DNA from: Pseudorhizobium endolithicum
GTDB lineage: Bacteria > Pseudomonadota > Alphaproteobacteria > Rhizobiales > Rhizobiaceae
Direction: 5' to 3'
Assembly: GCF_902153245.2 (NCBI RefSeq)
Contig: NZ_CABFWF030000010.1
Span: 140,560-204,559, forward strand
Length of the DNA: 64,000 bases
The number at the start of each line of letters is the position of its first letter. The stretch's first letter is position 1. The position numbers were made by a program, and so were the translations under genes. A model generated the notes under the pieces. That model had not been told where the DNA came from. It worked only from the letters and a program-made list of their open reading frames with translations, and did not search any database. This document shows positions 7,890 to 17,773 of this stretch, one piece after another.

Positions 7890-8846
7890 ATGGTCTTCTT
7901 CCCTCACCGCCATCTCCTTGGCATCAAGGGCCTTACCGAGCAGGACATCACCTATCTTCTGGACAAGGCCGACGACGCGGTCCAGATCAGCCGGCAGCGG
8001 GAGAAGAAGACCTCGACGCTGCGCGGCCTCACCCAGATCAACCTGTTCTTCGAAGCCTCCACCCGCACCCAGTCCTCCTTCGAACTGGCAGGCAAGCGCC
8101 TCGGCGCCGATGTGATGAACATGTCGGTCGGCAATTCCTCGGTGAAGAAGGGCGAGACCCTCATCGACACGGCAATGACATTGAACGCCATGCATCCGGA
8201 CGTGCTGGTGCTTCGCCATTCCTCGGCCGGCGCGGCAGCGCTGCTGGCGCAGAAGGTCGCTTGCTCCGTCGTCAATGCAGGCGACGGGCAGCACGAGCAT
8301 CCGACGCAGGCGCTGCTCGACGCACTCACCATCCGGCGCGCCAAGGGCAGGCTCTCGCGCATTATCGTCGCCATCTGCGGTGACGTGCTGCATTCGCGCG
8401 TCGCCCGTTCCAACATCCTGCTGCTGAATGCCATGGGCGCGCGCGTGCGCGTCGTCGCGCCGGCGACGCTCCTCCCCTCCGGCATCGCCCAGATGGGCGC
8501 GGAAGTCTTCCACTCCATGGAGGAAGGGCTCAAGGACGCCGACGTCGTGATGATGCTTCGGCTGCAGCGGGAGCGAATGTCCGGCTCCTTCGTGCCCTCC
8601 GTCCGGGAATATTTCCGCTTCTATGGCCTCGATGCCGAGAAGCTGAAGGCGGCGAAGGAGGATGCACTGGTCATGCATCCAGGACCGATGAACCGCGGCG
8701 TGGAAATCGCTTCCGAGGTCGCCGACGGGCCCCAGAGCGTGATCGAGCAACAGGTCGAGATGGGGGTCGCCGTACGTATGGCGGTGATGGAAGCACTGCT
8801 CCTTTCGCAGAACCAGGGCCCGAGAAGCGAGGGAGCGAGCGCATGA
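7890..8846 (+). CDS. pyrB: Aspartate carbamoyltransferase catalytic subunit
   Basis: PyrB condenses carbamoyl phosphate with aspartate, the committed step of pyrimidine synthesis. The 318-residue protein has the carbamoyl-phosphate loop [16 protein letters not shown] (about 51-66), [20 protein letters not shown] with the catalytic His-Pro-Thr-Gln segment, and [11 protein letters not shown] near residue 270. The start ATG has GGAG 9 bases upstream. No pyrI regulatory gene is present. The stop overlaps the start of the dihydroorotase-like gene by 4 bp (ATGA), as in Pseudomonas pyrBC', which points to a PyrB-PyrC' holoenzyme. Confidence 0.95.
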   Translation: MVFFPHRHLLGIKGLTEQDITYLLDKADDAVQISRQREKKTSTLRGLTQINLFFEASTRTQSSFELAGKRLGADVMNMSVGNSSVKKGETLIDTAMTLNAMHPDVLVLRHSSAGAAALLAQKVACSVVNAGDGQHEHPTQALLDALTIRRAKGRLSRIIVAICGDVLHSRVARSNILLLNAMGARVRVVAPATLLPSGIAQMGAEVFHSMEEGLKDADVVMMLRLQRERMSGSFVPSVREYFRFYGLDAEKLKAAKEDALVMHPGPMNRGVEIASEVADGPQSVIEQQVEMGVAVRMAVMEALLLSQNQGPRSEGASA

Positions 8847-10132
8847 GCAAGCCCCTCGTCCTCAACAACGCCCGGATCATTGATCCGTCCCGCCAGGCCG
8901 ACGAGGTCGGCACGATCATCGTTGCAGAAGACGGCCGGATCCTTGCCGCCGGTGCCGACGCCCGCAACCAGGGGACGCCTGACGGCGCGGAAGTCCGCGA
9001 CTGCCGCGGCCTCGTCGCTGTGCCCGGCCTGGTGGATGCCCGTGTCTTCGTCGGCGAACCCGGAGCGGAACACCGCGAGACCATCGAATCGGCAAGCCAC
9101 GCGGCAGCCGCCGGCGGCGTCACTTCCTTCATCATGATGCCGGACACCGATCCGGTGCTCGATGACATCGCGCTCGTGGAATTCGTCCAGAAGACCGCGC
9201 GCGACAAGGCAGTGGTCAACGTCCACCCGGCGGCAGCGCTCACGAAGCACCTTGCCGGCGAGGAGATGACAGAGATCGGGCTTCTTCAGGAGGCGGGTGC
9301 CGTCGCCTTCACCAACGGTCGCCATGCGCTGCCCGATACGCTCGTACTCCGCCGCGCGATGACCTATGCGCGGGAATTCGGGGCCGTCGTCGCGCTGGAA
9401 CCTCGCGAGACGTATATCGGCAACGGCGTGATGAACGAAGGGCTCTTCGCCAGCTGGCTCGGGCTGGCCGGCGTACCGCGGGAAGCGGAAATCATCCCTC
9501 TCGAACGGGACCTGCGGATCGCGGCTCTGACGCGGGCGAAGTATCACGCGGCAAAGATCTCGGTGCCGGAATCGGTGGAGGCGATCCAGCTTGCCCGCGC
9601 ACGTGGCGCCCACGTCACCTGCGGCATATCGATCAACCACCTCTGCCTCAACGAGAACGATATCGGCGAGTACCGGACCTTCTTCAAGCTGTCGCCTCCG
9701 CTGCGCACGGAAGACGACCGCGCCGCGATGGTCGAGGCATTGGCGGCCGGCACCATCGACATCATCGTATCGTCCCATGATCCGCAGGACGTCGACACCA
9801 AGCGCCTGCCCTTCGCCGATGCTGCGGATGGCGCCGTCGGGCTCGAAACCATGCTGGCTGCGGCGCTACGCCTTCATCATTCCGGCCAGGTACCCCTGAT
9901 GCGCCTGATCGACGCGATGTCGACGCGTCCGGCGCAAATATTCGGGCTGGACGCCGGCACGTTGAAAGCGGGTGCGAAGGCGGACATCACGCTGATCGAC
10001 CTGGACGAGCCGTGGATCGTGTCGAAGGACGGGCTCCTGTCGCGCTCCAAGAACACGCCCTTCGAAGACGCTCGCTTCTCCGGTCGCGCCGTCGCGACCT
10101 ATGTCGGCGGCAAATGCGTCCATTCGCTCTGA
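8843..10132 (+). CDS. pyrC: Dihydroorotase-like protein PyrC' (predicted catalytically inactive)
   Basis: This is a dihydroorotase-family protein of 429 residues, overlapping pyrB by 4 bp. The overall family pattern is intact ([14 protein letters not shown] at 61-74, [41 protein letters not shown]). The metal site is not: the usual HxH after PGxxD is R67-x-F69, the segment that normally reads HCED is LEPRE, the HVS histidine is replaced (AAKIS), and the catalytic TDHAPH block reads SSHDPQD. Pseudomonas PyrC' shows the same loss and serves to assemble PyrB into an active dodecamer. That role is the best inference here. An active dihydroorotase should be encoded elsewhere. It is often annotated simply as pyrC. 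Confidence 0.88.
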   Translation: MSKPLVLNNARIIDPSRQADEVGTIIVAEDGRILAAGADARNQGTPDGAEVRDCRGLVAVPGLVDARVFVGEPGAEHRETIESASHAAAAGGVTSFIMMPDTDPVLDDIALVEFVQKTARDKAVVNVHPAAALTKHLAGEEMTEIGLLQEAGAVAFTNGRHALPDTLVLRRAMTYAREFGAVVALEPRETYIGNGVMNEGLFASWLGLAGVPREAEIIPLERDLRIAALTRAKYHAAKISVPESVEAIQLARARGAHVTCGISINHLCLNENDIGEYRTFFKLSPPLRTEDDRAAMVEALAAGTIDIIVSSHDPQDVDTKRLPFADAADGAVGLETMLAAALRLHHSGQVPLMRLIDAMSTRPAQIFGLDAGTLKAGAKADITLIDLDEPWIVSKDGLLSRSKNTPFEDARFSGRAVATYVGGKCVHSL

Positions 10133-10144
10133 GGAGACGAGCCG

Positions 10145-10762
10145 GTGAATGACCTGTTGAACTGGCAGATCGGTGGCGGTGTCGCCGTTGCGGCGATGGT
10201 CCTCGGTTATCTCCTGGGCTCGATCCCCTTCGGCCTGATCCTCACGCGCGCGGCGGGTCTGGGCGACATTCGTTCGATCGGTTCCGGCAATATCGGGGCA
10301 ACCAATGTGCTCCGCACAGGCAACAGGAAGCTCGCGGCCGCGACGCTCCTTCTCGACGCGCTGAAGGCGACCGCTGCGGCCGTCGCCGGTACTTATATCG
10401 CGGGACCCGAGGCCGGGTTGCTCGCGGGCTTCGCCGCCTTCCTCGGCCACCTCTTCCCGGCCTGGCTCGGTTTCAAGGGGGGCAAGGGTGTCGCCACCTA
10501 TATCGGCGTGCTGCTCGGCATCGCACCTTTCTGGGTCCTGGTCTTTGCTGCCGTTTGGCTGACGGTCGCCTTCATCAGCAAGTATTCGTCCCTGTCCGCA
10601 CTGGTTGCAACGCTTGTGATTCCGGTTGCATTGTGGATAGTAGGCGAAGACAAGATCGCCCTCGTCATGGCAATCATGACTGCGGTCTCCTGGTGGCGGC
10701 ATGAAACCAACATCAGGCGGCTGCTGGCGGGTACGGAAGGCAAGATCGGCCAAAAGGGATAG
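10145..10762 (+). CDS. plsY: Glycerol-3-phosphate acyltransferase PlsY
   Basis: PlsY transfers an acyl group from acyl phosphate to glycerol 3-phosphate, the first step of phospholipid synthesis, in the inner membrane. The 205-residue protein has about five to six membrane segments. The three conserved cytoplasmic motifs are visible: YLLGSIPFG, then [14 protein letters not shown] (phosphate binding), and [13 protein letters not shown] start at 10145 is used, with GGAG 8 bases upstream; it lies 12 bp after the pyrC' stop. It sits between pyrC' and dprA in the order usual for rhizobia. Confidence 0.93.
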   Translation: MNDLLNWQIGGGVAVAAMVLGYLLGSIPFGLILTRAAGLGDIRSIGSGNIGATNVLRTGNRKLAAATLLLDALKATAAAVAGTYIAGPEAGLLAGFAAFLGHLFPAWLGFKGGKGVATYIGVLLGIAPFWVLVFAAVWLTVAFISKYSSLSALVATLVIPVALWIVGEDKIALVMAIMTAVSWWRHETNIRRLLAGTEGKIGQKG

Positions 10763-10764
10763 CG

Positions 10765-11913
10765 ATGCCGGACGACGGCGCAAGACGACAGGGGATTGCG
10801 CTCACAGACAGGCAAAGGATCGCCTGGCTCCGCCTCATCCGCAGCGACAATGTCGGGCCGGCCACGTTTCGCGATCTCATCAACCACTTCGGCTCCGCCG
10901 AAACAGCCCTCGCCATGCTGCCGGAGTTATCCAGCCGCGGCGGGGCCTCCCGCGCCATCCGCATCGTTTCCGTGGAGGATGCCGAGCGGGAAATCGAGGC
11001 CGCCCGCCGATACGGGGCCCGCTTCATCGGCATCGGAGAGCCGGACTATCCGCCCGCACTCCGGCAGGTCGACGGAGCGCCGCCCCTGCTTGCCGTCAGG
11101 GGACATCTTCCCGTGACGCTCCAGCCCTCCGTCGGCATCGTCGGCTCGCGCAACGCGTCCATCAGCGGCGCCAAGTTTGCAGCAATGATCGCTCGCGATC
11201 TCGGCCGTGCCGGCTATACCGTCACGTCGGGGCTCGCGCGCGGCATCGATACGGCTGCCCACCGGGCAGCGCTGGATGGCGGAACCATCGCGGTTCTGGC
11301 TGGAGGACTGGATCAACCCTACCCTCCCGAGAACGTCTCCCTTCTGGACGAGATCATGCGCGAGGATGGTCTTGCCGTCAGCGAAATGCCCTTCGGATGG
11401 GAACCGCGCGCGCGTGATTTCCCGCGCCGGAACCGGCTGATCGCAGGCATATCCCTCGGAGTCGTGGTCGTCGAGGCGGCGCAGAAATCCGGCTCGCTGA
11501 TCACGGCACGCATGGCCGGGGATTTTGGGCGGCTTGTGTTCGCCGTTCCCGGTTCTCCTCTCGACCCCCGCTGCCACGGCACCAATTCGCTCTTGAAGGA
11601 GGGCGCGATCGTCACCACGTCCTCGGAGGATGTCCTGGAGGCGCTCGCGCCGCTTTCCCGTATGGAAGGCCCGGCCGGGGCAGTCGTCGAGGAACCAGGG
11701 CAAGACGATGGAAAGGCGTTCCTGCCGCCCGACGACAGCGAGCGGGCAACAATCATCTCGGCACTCGGACCGACGCCGGTCGAAATCGACGACATCATCC
11801 GACATACCGGATTGCCGGCTTCCGCCGTCTACCTGGTTCTCCTCGAACTCGATCTGGCCGGTCGGCTACACCGTCATGCCGGAGGACTTGTCTCGCTCTG
11901 CATGCATGATTGA
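10765..11913 (+). CDS. dprA: DNA-processing protein DprA (DprA/Smf)
   Basis: DprA loads RecA onto incoming single-stranded DNA during natural transformation; in species not known to be competent its role is unclear. The 382-residue protein has an N-terminal SAM-like region, then the Rossmann-like core: [57 protein letters not shown], and [14 protein letters not shown]. The C-terminal 60 residues ([21 protein letters not shown]) form the winged-helix domain found in many DprA proteins. It starts 2 bp after the plsY stop. The 3' 48 bp overlap a small antisense gene. Confidence 0.93.
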   Translation: MPDDGARRQGIALTDRQRIAWLRLIRSDNVGPATFRDLINHFGSAETALAMLPELSSRGGASRAIRIVSVEDAEREIEAARRYGARFIGIGEPDYPPALRQVDGAPPLLAVRGHLPVTLQPSVGIVGSRNASISGAKFAAMIARDLGRAGYTVTSGLARGIDTAAHRAALDGGTIAVLAGGLDQPYPPENVSLLDEIMREDGLAVSEMPFGWEPRARDFPRRNRLIAGISLGVVVVEAAQKSGSLITARMAGDFGRLVFAVPGSPLDPRCHGTNSLLKEGAIVTTSSEDVLEALAPLSRMEGPAGAVVEEPGQDDGKAFLPPDDSERATIISALGPTPVEIDDIIRHTGLPASAVYLVLLELDLAGRLHRHAGGLVSLCMHD

Positions 11914-12084
11914 CCGGGGTCTGCGGCCCGCCTGAACGTCGCCCGCCTCGACATAGGCCATCTCGATCAGGTAGCACAGCATGTCCGCTCCTTCCCTCTG
12001 CGCGACATTGTGCAGTTCGCCCAGCATCTGGCGGATGTATGCGATAGCTTCCTTGTCACCGATACCGGCCCGATCCGAACCCAT
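11866..12084 (-). CDS. Small conserved rhizobial-type protein of unknown function
   Basis: This is a 72-residue soluble protein with a helical core, [20 protein letters not shown] then [19 protein letters not shown]. The pattern of a short amphipathic helix pair followed by an AGD/ASD turn and a basic tail resembles small hypothetical proteins common in rhizobia; this is a recollection, not a search result. The ATG at 12084 has only a weak purine-rich Shine-Dalgarno (GGGA). The 3' part lies antisense to the last 48 bp of dprA. No function is proposed. Confidence 0.65.
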   Translation of the reverse strand: MGSDRAGIGDKEAIAYIRQMLGELHNVAQREGADMLCYLIEMAYVEAGDVQAGRRPRSIMHAERDKSSGMTV

Positions 12085-12223
12085 GACTGATCCCGTTGCC
12101 CCTGCCGTCCAGGATGGACTTCCTTTGGTGGAAGCAAGATAAAAGCATTTATCAAAGATTGCAGCAGATAGAAAAATCCCTCTCTGGTTGCATCGCGTTG
12201 TAGAGCAAAATCGGTCCCGGCAC

Positions 12224-12251
12224 TTGACCGCGGCTCAAAGCCCATCCATGT
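12224..12251 (+). promoter_or_regulatory. Possible topA promoter
   Basis: A -35-like TTGACC (12224-12229, preceded by C as in the rhizobial CTTGAC) is followed after 16 bases by CCATGT (12246-12251), which resembles the rhizobial CTATAT-type -10. It lies about 65 bp upstream of the topA start. The -10 match is poor. The rest of the 233-bp interval 12085-12317 shows nothing else recognisable. Confidence 0.25.
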
Positions 12252-12317
12252 CGGAAACAACATTGGCTTGGAACCTCGTTGCGTGCCGGGCATCGTCTCA
12301 TCTTAGAGAAGCAAAAA

Positions 12318-14975
12318 ATGAATGTCGTCGTCGTAGAATCTCCGGCCAAGGCCAAAACCATAAACAAGTATCTCGGGCCGGGTTACAAGGTTCTCGCTTC
12401 CTTTGGTCACGTGCGCGATCTGCCCGCCAAGGACGGCTCCGTGCTGCCCGATCAGGATTTCGAGATGTCGTGGGAAGTGGATGGGGCCTCCCAGAAGCGC
12501 ATCAAGGATATTGCCGATGCGGTGAAGGGGTCCGACGGCCTCTTTCTGGCGACGGACCCGGATCGCGAAGGCGAGGCCATCTCGTGGCATGTGCTGGATC
12601 TTCTCAAGAAGAAGCGCGTGCTCGGCGACAAGCCGGTGAAGCGCGTCGTCTTCAACGCCATCACCAAGAAGGCGGTCCTCGATGCCATGGCAAGCCCGCG
12701 TGACATCGACGTGCCGCTGGTCGACGCCTATCTTGCCCGGCGCGCGCTCGACTACCTCGTCGGCTTCAACCTTTCACCGGTGCTCTGGCGCAAGCTGCCG
12801 GGCGCCCGTTCCGCGGGCCGCGTCCAGTCGGTTGCCCTTCGCCTCGTCTGCGACCGGGAGGCCGAGATCGAACGGTTCGTCTCGGAGGAATACTGGAACC
12901 TGTCCGCTCTGCTCCGCACTCCGCGCGGCGACGAATTCGAGGCTCGCCTGGTCTCCGCGGACGGCAAGCGGCTGCAGAACCGTTCGATCAAGAACGGCGA
13001 CGAGGCGAACCGCCTCAAGGCGCTTCTCGATGGCGCAGCCTATGTCGTGGAGAGCGTCGAGGCGAAACCGGTCAAGCGCAATCCCGGCCCGCCCTTCACC
13101 ACCTCGACGCTGCAGCAGGCCGCATCCTCCAATCTGGGCTTCAACGCCTCGCGGACCATGCAGGTCGCCCAGAAACTCTACGAGGGTATCGACATCGGCG
13201 GAGAGACGGTCGGCCTCATCACCTACATGCGTACCGACGGCGTGCAGATGGCGCCCGAGGCGATCGAGGGTGCACGGCGCGCCGTTCATGACCAGTTCGG
13301 CGAACGTTACGTGCCGGAGAAGCCGCGCTTCTATTCCACGAAGGCCAAGAACGCCCAGGAAGCGCACGAAGCGATCCGCCCCACCGACTTCAATCGCACG
13401 CCCGACAAGGTCCGTCGCTACCTGGACGCCGACCAGGCCCGCCTCTACGAACTGATCTGGAAGCGCGGGATCGCCAGCCAGATGGCATCTGCCGAGATGG
13501 AGCGGACCACCGTCGAAATCCTTGCGGACAACAATGGCCAGAAGGTCGGCCTGCGCGCAGTCGGCTCCGTCATCCGGTTCGACGGCTTCCTCGCTGCCTA
13601 TACCGACAGCCGTGAGGATGCAGAACCATCCGACGACGGTGACGAGGACGGACGCCTGCCCGAAATCAATGCGCGCGAGAAACTCGACAAGAACCGGGTG
13701 AATGCCAGCCAGCACTTCACCGAGCCGCCGCCGCGCTATTCCGAGGCCTCGCTCATCAAGAAGATGGAGGAGCTCGGCATCGGCCGCCCCTCCACCTATG
13801 CCGCGACGTTGAAGACATTGAGTGACCGCGACTATGTCACCACCGAGAAGCGCAAGCTCATTCCCCAGGCAAAGGGCCGGCTGGTAACCGCGTTCCTGGA
13901 GAACTTCTTCACGAAGTATGTGGAGTACGACTTCACCGCGGACCTGGAGGAAAAGCTCGACAGGATTTCGGCTGGCGACCTCGACTGGAAGCAGGTGCTC
14001 CGGGAGTTCTGGCAGGATTTCTTCGCGCAGGTCGAGGAGACCAAGGAACTGCGCGTGACGAATGTGCTGGACGCGCTCAACGAGGCGTTGGCACCGCTTG
14101 TCTTCCCCAAGCGGGAAGACGGCAGCGATCCCCGCACCTGCCAGGTCTGCGGCACCGGCAAGCTCTCCCTGAAGCTCGGCAAGTACGGCGCCTTCGTCGG
14201 CTGCTCCAACTATCCGGAATGCAACTTCACGCGTCAGCTCTCCCAGGAGGGTGCCGAAGCGGAGGCAAGCGGTCTCAACGAGCCGAAATCGCTGGGCGCC
14301 GACCCGCATACCGGGGAGGACCTGACGCTCCGCTCAGGCCGCTTCGGTCCGTACATCCAGCGCGGCGAAGGCAAGGATGCCAAGCGCTCCTCGCTGCCGA
14401 AGGGATGGAAGCCCGAGGACATCGATCACGAGAAGGCGCTGGCGCTCATCAACCTGCCGCGAGATATCGGCAAGCATCCGGAAAGCGGCAAGATGATTTC
14501 CGCAGGCATCGGACGCTACGGACCGTTCCTGCTGCACGACGGCACCTATGCCAATCTCGAGAGCGTCGAGGATGTCTTCACGATCGGGCTCAACCGTGCG
14601 GTAACGGTGCTGGCGGAGAAGCAAAGCAAGGGCCCCGGCGGGCGCGGGCGCGGAACACCGGCTGCGCTGAAGACGTTGGGCGAGCATCCCGACGGCGGCG
14701 AAATCACCGTACGCGACGGCCGCTATGGTCCCTACGTGAATTGGGGCAAGGTCAACGCCACGCTTCCGAAGGGCAAGGATCCCCAGGCAGTGACCCTGGA
14801 AGAGGCTTTGGCGCTGATCGTCGAGAAGGGCGGCAAATCCTCGGGCAAGGGGAAGGCCACGAAGACGAAGGCGGCCGCCGCCGGAACCAAGAAGGCGGCA
14901 GCGAAGCCCAGGGCCGCGGCCAAGCCCAAGACGACCGCGAAAGCAGCCACGAAGGCAAAGAAGACCGGAACGTGA
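12318..14975 (+). CDS. topA: DNA topoisomerase I
   Basis: TopA relaxes negative supercoils by single-strand passage. The 885-residue protein starts MNVVVVESPAKAKT, the Toprim beginning. The acidic Toprim triad is ATDPDREGE with D80, D82 and E84. The active-site tyrosine is Y303 in GLITYMRTDG. One zinc-finger-like module is visible (CQVCGTGKLSLKLG...GCSNYPEC), followed by repeated FGPYIQRGEGK / YGPFLLHDGTY / YGPYVNWGK modules. The last 45 residues are Lys/Ala-rich and would bind DNA nonspecifically. The ATG at 12318 was chosen over an in-frame start 13 codons earlier because the domain begins there. The stop overlaps the GTG of rnr by 4 bp. Confidence 0.96.
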   Translation: MNVVVVESPAKAKTINKYLGPGYKVLASFGHVRDLPAKDGSVLPDQDFEMSWEVDGASQKRIKDIADAVKGSDGLFLATDPDREGEAISWHVLDLLKKKRVLGDKPVKRVVFNAITKKAVLDAMASPRDIDVPLVDAYLARRALDYLVGFNLSPVLWRKLPGARSAGRVQSVALRLVCDREAEIERFVSEEYWNLSALLRTPRGDEFEARLVSADGKRLQNRSIKNGDEANRLKALLDGAAYVVESVEAKPVKRNPGPPFTTSTLQQAASSNLGFNASRTMQVAQKLYEGIDIGGETVGLITYMRTDGVQMAPEAIEGARRAVHDQFGERYVPEKPRFYSTKAKNAQEAHEAIRPTDFNRTPDKVRRYLDADQARLYELIWKRGIASQMASAEMERTTVEILADNNGQKVGLRAVGSVIRFDGFLAAYTDSREDAEPSDDGDEDGRLPEINAREKLDKNRVNASQHFTEPPPRYSEASLIKKMEELGIGRPSTYAATLKTLSDRDYVTTEKRKLIPQAKGRLVTAFLENFFTKYVEYDFTADLEEKLDRISAGDLDWKQVLREFWQDFFAQVEETKELRVTNVLDALNEALAPLVFPKREDGSDPRTCQVCGTGKLSLKLGKYGAFVGCSNYPECNFTRQLSQEGAEAEASGLNEPKSLGADPHTGEDLTLRSGRFGPYIQRGEGKDAKRSSLPKGWKPEDIDHEKALALINLPRDIGKHPESGKMISAGIGRYGPFLLHDGTYANLESVEDVFTIGLNRAVTVLAEKQSKGPGGRGRGTPAALKTLGEHPDGGEITVRDGRYGPYVNWGKVNATLPKGKDPQAVTLEEALALIVEKGGKSSGKGKATKTKAAAAGTKKAAAKPRAAAKPKTTAKAATKAKKTGT

Positions 14976-17311
14976 CAAAAGTACCTCGGGAAAGATCCGC
15001 GACCAGAAGCCGGAAGACCGCCAATGCCCCCTCCTCCGGCGGACCTGTCATCGTCCACGGGGCTGTGCCGCCGCGGGAAATTCTCCTCGAATTCATAGCC
15101 GATAACCCCGACCGCACCTCCAAGCGCGAAATCGCCAAGGCGTTCGGCCTCAAGGGCGAGGCACGGGTGGAACTGAAGGACCTTCTCAGGACGCTGGAGG
15201 ACGAGGGCCTTCTGAAGAAGAGCCGTAAATCCCTGTCCCGCCCTGGCGACCTGCCGCCGATCACGGTGCTCGATATCACCACCCGGGACAAGGACGGGGA
15301 ACTGATCGGACGACCTGCCGAGTGGCCGGAGGACCAGGGCGCAGCGCCGGCCGTCCTTATCCGTCAGTCTCCCGACCGCAAGGGTAAGGGCAAGACGCCG
15401 ACAGCGGGCCTGAATGATCGGGTGCTCGCGAAGATCTTTCCGAACAAGGATCGCAGCGGCCCGGCCTATACCGCGCGCGTCATCAAGGTCATCGATCGCC
15501 GTCGCGGCGCGTCGCTCGGTGTCATCCGCATGATGGAGAGCGAGACCCGCCTCATGCCCATCGACCGGCGCGGCGAGGAGATGCTGATCGAGCGTGACGG
15601 CATGGGTGAGGCAAAGGACGGCGACCTGGTCGAGGTGGAAGTCGCCCGCAGCGGCCGCTTCGGGCTGCCCCGCGCTCGCGTCCTCTCCGTCGTCGGGTCC
15701 GTCGGCTCCGAGAAGGCGATCTCGATGATCGCCATCTATGCGCACGGCATTCCTCACGTGTTCCCGCAGGCTGTTCTGGACGAGGCGGACGCTGCCCGGC
15801 CCGCGACCATGTCAAAGCGCGAGGACTGGCGCGACGTGCCGCTGATCACCATCGATCCGGCCGACGCCAAGGATCACGACGACGCAGTCTATGCCGAGGC
15901 GGATCCTTCCCCCGACAATCCCGGCGGCGTCATCGTCACCGTCGCGATCGCCGACGTCTCCTGGTATGTGCGCACCGGATCGGCTCTCGACCGCGAGGCG
16001 CTGAAACGCGGCAACTCCGTCTATTTCCCGGACCGGGTCGTACCCATGCTGCCGGAGCGCATCTCGAACAACCTCTGCTCGCTTCGCGAGGGCGAGGATC
16101 GCCCGGCGATCGCCGTGCGGATGGTGTTCTCGAAGGAAGGCCGCAAGGCCGGGCACACCTTCCACCGCATCATGATGAAGAGCGCGGCCAAGCTCTCCTA
16201 CCAGCAGGCCCAGGCGGCAATCGACGGCAAGCCCGACGACAAGACGGGGCCGCTGCTCGAGCCGATCCTGAAGCCCCTCTGGAACGCCTATGCGACCCTG
16301 AAGCGCGGGCGCGACCGGCGGCAGCCGCTCGAGCTCGACATGCCGGAGCGGAAGATCATCCTCAAGCCCGACGGCACCGTCGACCGCGTGTTCATTCCCG
16401 AGCGCCTCGATGCCCACAAGCTCATCGAGGAGATGATGATCCAGGCGAACGTCGCCGCCGCCGAGACGCTGGAAAGGAAGCGGCAACCGCTCGTCTACCG
16501 CGTCCACGACGCACCTGCGCTTTCGAAGCAGGAAACGCTGCGGGAATTCCTTGCCACGATCGGCCTTTCGATGGCCAAGGGCGGGCAGTTGCGGGCGAAC
16601 TCCTTCAACGGCATCCTTGCCAAGGCTCTCGATACGCCGCACCAGACCATGGTCAACGAGATGGTGCTGCGCTCGCAGAGCCAGGCCATCTACAGCCCCG
16701 AGAACATCGGACACTTCGGGCTGAACCTGATGAAATACGCGCATTTCACCTCCCCGATCCGCCGCTATGCCGACCTGATCGTGCATCGCGCGCTGGTCGG
16801 TTCGCTCGGTCTCGGCGAAGGCGGAATCACGCCCGAGGAGGAAGCGATGCTCGACGACATAGCCGCCGAGATCTCGACCTTCGAGCGGCGGGCGATGGCA
16901 GCCGAGCGCGACACCGTCAACCGCCTGATTGCGCATCACCTGAGCGAGCGGATCGGCGAGGAATTCGAAGGCCGAGTGTCGGGAGTGACCAAGGCCGGCC
17001 TGTTCATCACCCTGCCGGAATACGGGGCGGACGGCTTCGTGCCGATCTCGACGCTCGGGACCGACTACTTCATCTACGACGAGGCTCATCAGGCGCTGAC
17101 CGGCGAGAAGGCTGGCCTCGGCTACCAGTTGGGCGATGCCGTCGACGTCAGGCTCGTGGAGGCCATTCCCCTCGCGGGAGCTCTCCGCTTCGACATGCTG
17201 AGCGAAGGCAGAAAAATGCCTACCGCGACACGCTCCTTCCACAAATCCGGGCGAAGAGATCGCAGCCAGCGGCGCGGCAAGGCCGGGACGCGGCCTCCAC
17301 GCGGGCGATAG
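14972..17311 (+). CDS. rnr: Ribonuclease R
   Basis: RNase R is a processive 3'-5' exoribonuclease that degrades structured RNA. The 779-residue protein has an N-terminal winged-helix region (TSKREIAKAFGLKG...LKDLLRTLEDEGLL), cold-shock domains, the RNB catalytic domain with the acidic cluster TIDPADAKDHDDAVYAEAD and FTSPIRRYADLIVHRAL, a C-terminal S1 domain (EFEGRVSGVTKAGLFITLPE) and a basic tail. The start is the GTG at 14972, overlapping the topA stop as GTGA. A downstream start would remove the N-terminal basic segment. The operon continues into DUF983 9 bp later. Confidence 0.94.
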   Translation: MTKVPRERSATRSRKTANAPSSGGPVIVHGAVPPREILLEFIADNPDRTSKREIAKAFGLKGEARVELKDLLRTLEDEGLLKKSRKSLSRPGDLPPITVLDITTRDKDGELIGRPAEWPEDQGAAPAVLIRQSPDRKGKGKTPTAGLNDRVLAKIFPNKDRSGPAYTARVIKVIDRRRGASLGVIRMMESETRLMPIDRRGEEMLIERDGMGEAKDGDLVEVEVARSGRFGLPRARVLSVVGSVGSEKAISMIAIYAHGIPHVFPQAVLDEADAARPATMSKREDWRDVPLITIDPADAKDHDDAVYAEADPSPDNPGGVIVTVAIADVSWYVRTGSALDREALKRGNSVYFPDRVVPMLPERISNNLCSLREGEDRPAIAVRMVFSKEGRKAGHTFHRIMMKSAAKLSYQQAQAAIDGKPDDKTGPLLEPILKPLWNAYATLKRGRDRRQPLELDMPERKIILKPDGTVDRVFIPERLDAHKLIEEMMIQANVAAAETLERKRQPLVYRVHDAPALSKQETLREFLATIGLSMAKGGQLRANSFNGILAKALDTPHQTMVNEMVLRSQSQAIYSPENIGHFGLNLMKYAHFTSPIRRYADLIVHRALVGSLGLGEGGITPEEEAMLDDIAAEISTFERRAMAAERDTVNRLIAHHLSERIGEEFEGRVSGVTKAGLFITLPEYGADGFVPISTLGTDYFIYDEAHQALTGEKAGLGYQLGDAVDVRLVEAIPLAGALRFDMLSEGRKMPTATRSFHKSGRRDRSQRRGKAGTRPPRGR

Positions 17312-17320
17312 GAGCAGGCA

Positions 17321-17773
17321 ATGCACAGACAAGGCGAGCAGCCGGTACAATATGGTGGGCGGCAGGAAGCGGAACGTCCTCCGATGCGCGCGATCGGGCG
17401 CGGCATCCGGAGCACCTGCCCCGCATGCGGGACCGGACGGCTTTTCCAGGCATTCCTGAAGCCCGTGAACCACTGTGCGGCCTGCGGCGAGGAAATTCAC
17501 CATCATCGGGCCGACGACCTGCCGGCCTATCTGGTGATCTTCATCGTCGGGCACGTCCTGCTGACCGGATACATGCTGACCGACATGGTCTTCCCGCTGT
17601 CGCCCTGGCTTCATCTCGCCATCTGGATCCCGCTCGCCGTCCTGGCGGCGCTGCTGACGATCCAGCCGATCAAGGGCGGCGTCATCGGGCTTCAATGGGC
17701 CTATCGCATGCACGGGTTCGGCGGCGAGCACGACGAGACCTCCCCCGAACGGCACGGAGACCGCCGCCCGTGA
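17321..17773 (+). CDS. DUF983 family membrane protein
   Basis: This is a 150-residue protein of unknown function. It has two zinc-ribbon-like cysteine pairs, CPACGTGRLF and HCAACGEEIHHH (about residues 33-63), then RADDLPAYLVIFIVGH and two membrane segments (about 68-90 and 97-120), and a conserved QPIKGGVIGLQWA after the second. This is the standard DUF983 layout. The stop overlaps the GTG start of the NUDIX gene by 4 bp, so the two are translationally coupled. In rhizobia these two regularly follow rnr. Confidence 0.88.
   Translation: MHRQGEQPVQYGGRQEAERPPMRAIGRGIRSTCPACGTGRLFQAFLKPVNHCAACGEEIHHHRADDLPAYLVIFIVGHVLLTGYMLTDMVFPLSPWLHLAIWIPLAVLAALLTIQPIKGGVIGLQWAYRMHGFGGEHDETSPERHGDRRP

Noticed and set aside
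14219-14971. Upstream extension of RNase R into topA
   Set aside because: The extended part is the topA sequence in another frame; the GTG overlapping the topA stop is the sensible start.
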